Shown piece after piece: positions 5,068-5,785 of a stretch of 5,785 nt of DNA; the first letter of the stretch is position 1; the number at the start of each line of letters is the position of its first letter. The stretch is from NCBI GenBank assembly GCA_943325485.2, contig CALPPP020000091.1, forward strand, positions 1 through 5,785. The letters run 5' to 3'. Source of the DNA: Rickettsia typhi (GTDB lineage Bacteria > Pseudomonadota > Gammaproteobacteria > Burkholderiales > Burkholderiaceae_C). The position numbers and the translations under genes were made by a program. Below the pieces are notes generated by a model. It had not been told where the DNA came from. It did no database searches and was given only the letters and a program-made list of their open reading frames with translations.

Positions 5068-5751
5068 ATGAGCCAGCTCCCCAGCCAAGACGCACTTAAA
5101 GCGCAAGTTGCCCTAGCCGCGTTGGCTTATGTGCAGCCCCATGCGTGGATTGGCGTAGGCACGGGCTCGACGGTGAATTTCTTTATTGATGCTTTGGCCC
5201 AAAGCGCCATTCCCCTTAAAGGCGCTGTCTCCAGTTCCATGGCTTCTACCCAGCGGATGCAAGCCCTGGGCATTCCCGTGGTGGATTTGTCCGAAGTTCA
5301 ATCCTTGTCTGTGTACATCGATGGTGCCGATGAAATCGATGGCCATGGCTATATGCTCAAAGGCGGAGGTGCAGCGCTCACCCGTGAAAAAATCGTCGCA
5401 GCCCAAGCCAAGCAGTTCGTGTGCATCGTCGACCAAAGCAAAAGGGTGGATGTCATGGGTGCTTTTCCGTTACCGGTAGAAGTCATTCCCATGTCCGTGC
5501 CACAAATCAGCCGTAACTTTGCTTCTATGGGTGGTAATGCCGTTTTGCGAATGCGCGATGCGCTGCCCCTCGTCACCGATAACGGGCAATACATTGTGGA
5601 TGTGCATGGCTTAAAGCTCACCGAGCCATTGGCGCTTGAGGCGCAGATCAGCCAATGGCCTGGCGTGGTGACGGTAGGAATTTTTGCGTTTCAAAAAGCC
5701 GATGTGTGTTTGCTGGCGACCCCTGCTGGGGTGCAAACGCTGCTCTTTTAG
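5068..5751 (+). CDS. rpiA: Ribose-5-phosphate isomerase A
   Basis: This 227-residue cytoplasmic enzyme interconverts ribulose-5-phosphate and ribose-5-phosphate in the non-oxidative pentose phosphate pathway. It supplies ribose for PRPP and nucleotides. Motifs in order are GVGTGSTV (29-36, phosphate loop), VSSSMAST (54-61), YIDGADEID (83-91, with Asp85 and Asp88) and [13 protein letters not shown] (97-109). The last holds Lys98 and Glu107, equivalent to the catalytic base Glu103 of E. coli. CIVDQSK and PLPVEVIPM follow. The serine loop has Met where many homologues have Lys or Glu. I chose the ATG at 5068 because [19 protein letters not shown] aligns with the usual N-terminus. GGAA lies about 10 bases upstream. 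In-frame ATGs at 5026 and 5053 would add 14 or 5 residues, and the first overlaps the pyrD start codon. The divergent position beside pyrD links two nucleotide-precursor enzymes. Confidence 0.95.
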   Translation: MSQLPSQDALKAQVALAALAYVQPHAWIGVGTGSTVNFFIDALAQSAIPLKGAVSSSMASTQRMQALGIPVVDLSEVQSLSVYIDGADEIDGHGYMLKGGGAALTREKIVAAQAKQFVCIVDQSKRVDVMGAFPLPVEVIPMSVPQISRNFASMGGNAVLRMRDALPLVTDNGQYIVDVHGLKLTEPLALEAQISQWPGVVTVGIFAFQKADVCLLATPAGVQTLLF

Positions 5752-5785
5752 CTTGCCATGCCTTGGTGGCGCATCAAGGCGTCCA
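5748..5785 (-). CDS. Possible 3' end of a converging minus-strand gene running off the right edge
   Basis: On the minus strand the sequence entering from the right edge reads [11 protein letters not shown] and then TAA (5750-5748). That stop would share two bases with the TAG of rpiA, just as the two stops at 2978-2981 interlock. Only 11 residues are visible, so the product cannot be named and chance openness is not excluded. A competing reading is a plus-strand gene starting at ATG 5758 (MPWWRIKAS), 6 bases after rpiA but without a Shine-Dalgarno sequence. Confidence 0.3.
   Translation of the reverse strand, partial: DALMRHQGMAS

Noticed and set aside
5758..5785. Possible plus-strand gene starting MPWWRIKAS after rpiA
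   Set aside because: There is no Shine-Dalgarno sequence and only nine codons are visible. The opposite strand gives an equally open reading, so neither can be decided here.
1..5785. Search for tRNA, rRNA, CRISPR arrays, insertion sequences, attachment sites and toxin-antitoxin or defence genes
   Set aside because: Almost all bases are accounted for by coding sequence. The gaps are at most 88 bases long, and none contains such structures.

Overview
The window looks like a stretch of chromosome from a betaproteobacterium, most likely Burkholderiales and probably Comamonadaceae or a close relative. I infer this from the character of the recognisable proteins (a type II haloacid dehalogenase with an FDAYGTLFDV nucleophile loop, type II dehydroquinase, class 2 PyrD, Burkholderiales-style RpiA), the moderate-to-high G+C content and the very tight packing. 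No lineage-specific marker such as rRNA is present, so the family assignment is inference. It is an ordinary core and housekeeping region. I see no mobile element, CRISPR array, tRNA, phage gene or defence cassette, and no convincing new multi-gene system.

Layout, left to right. (1) The 3' end of a plus-strand gene, probably a bactofilin (1-178), ends at a hairpin terminator that lies inside the end of the converging gene. (2) A minus-strand pair: a HAD-type L-2-haloacid dehalogenase (1284 to 598), then a small cysteine-containing exported protein (601 to 197), joined by an ATGA stop/start overlap. (3) A divergent plus-strand pair, aroQ (1320-1769) and a MAPEG-family membrane protein (1778-2152). 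The divergent gap is only 35 bases, and aroQ looks as if it has a leaderless mRNA. (4) Two small exported proteins of unknown function, divergently arranged: a four-cysteine protein (2503 to 2162) and a Gly/His/Tyr-rich protein (2592-2981). (5) A minus-strand pair, pyrD (5027 to 3951) then a DEDDh 3'-5' exonuclease (3913 to 2978). The exonuclease stop codon interlocks with that of the Gly-rich gene in a TTAA tetranucleotide. (6) rpiA (5068-5751), divergent from pyrD. Its end may interlock with the stop codon of another minus-strand gene running off the right edge.

The metabolic genes feed connected pathways. RpiA interconverts ribulose-5-phosphate and ribose-5-phosphate, the precursor of PRPP. 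PyrD makes orotate, which is joined to PRPP in the next step of UMP synthesis. AroQ acts in the shikimate pathway, which starts from erythrose-4-phosphate, a pentose phosphate pathway product. The back-to-back pyrD/rpiA arrangement is the one place where shared regulation would make clear sense. The exported proteins, the haloacid dehalogenase and the MAPEG protein have no evident functional link to these.

The features most worth a second look are how translation starts and transcription ends are arranged. Several genes lack a visible Shine-Dalgarno sequence, aroQ may be leaderless, and convergent genes share stop-codon bases or carry a terminator inside the neighbour's coding sequence. Three small exported proteins have no function that I recognise.
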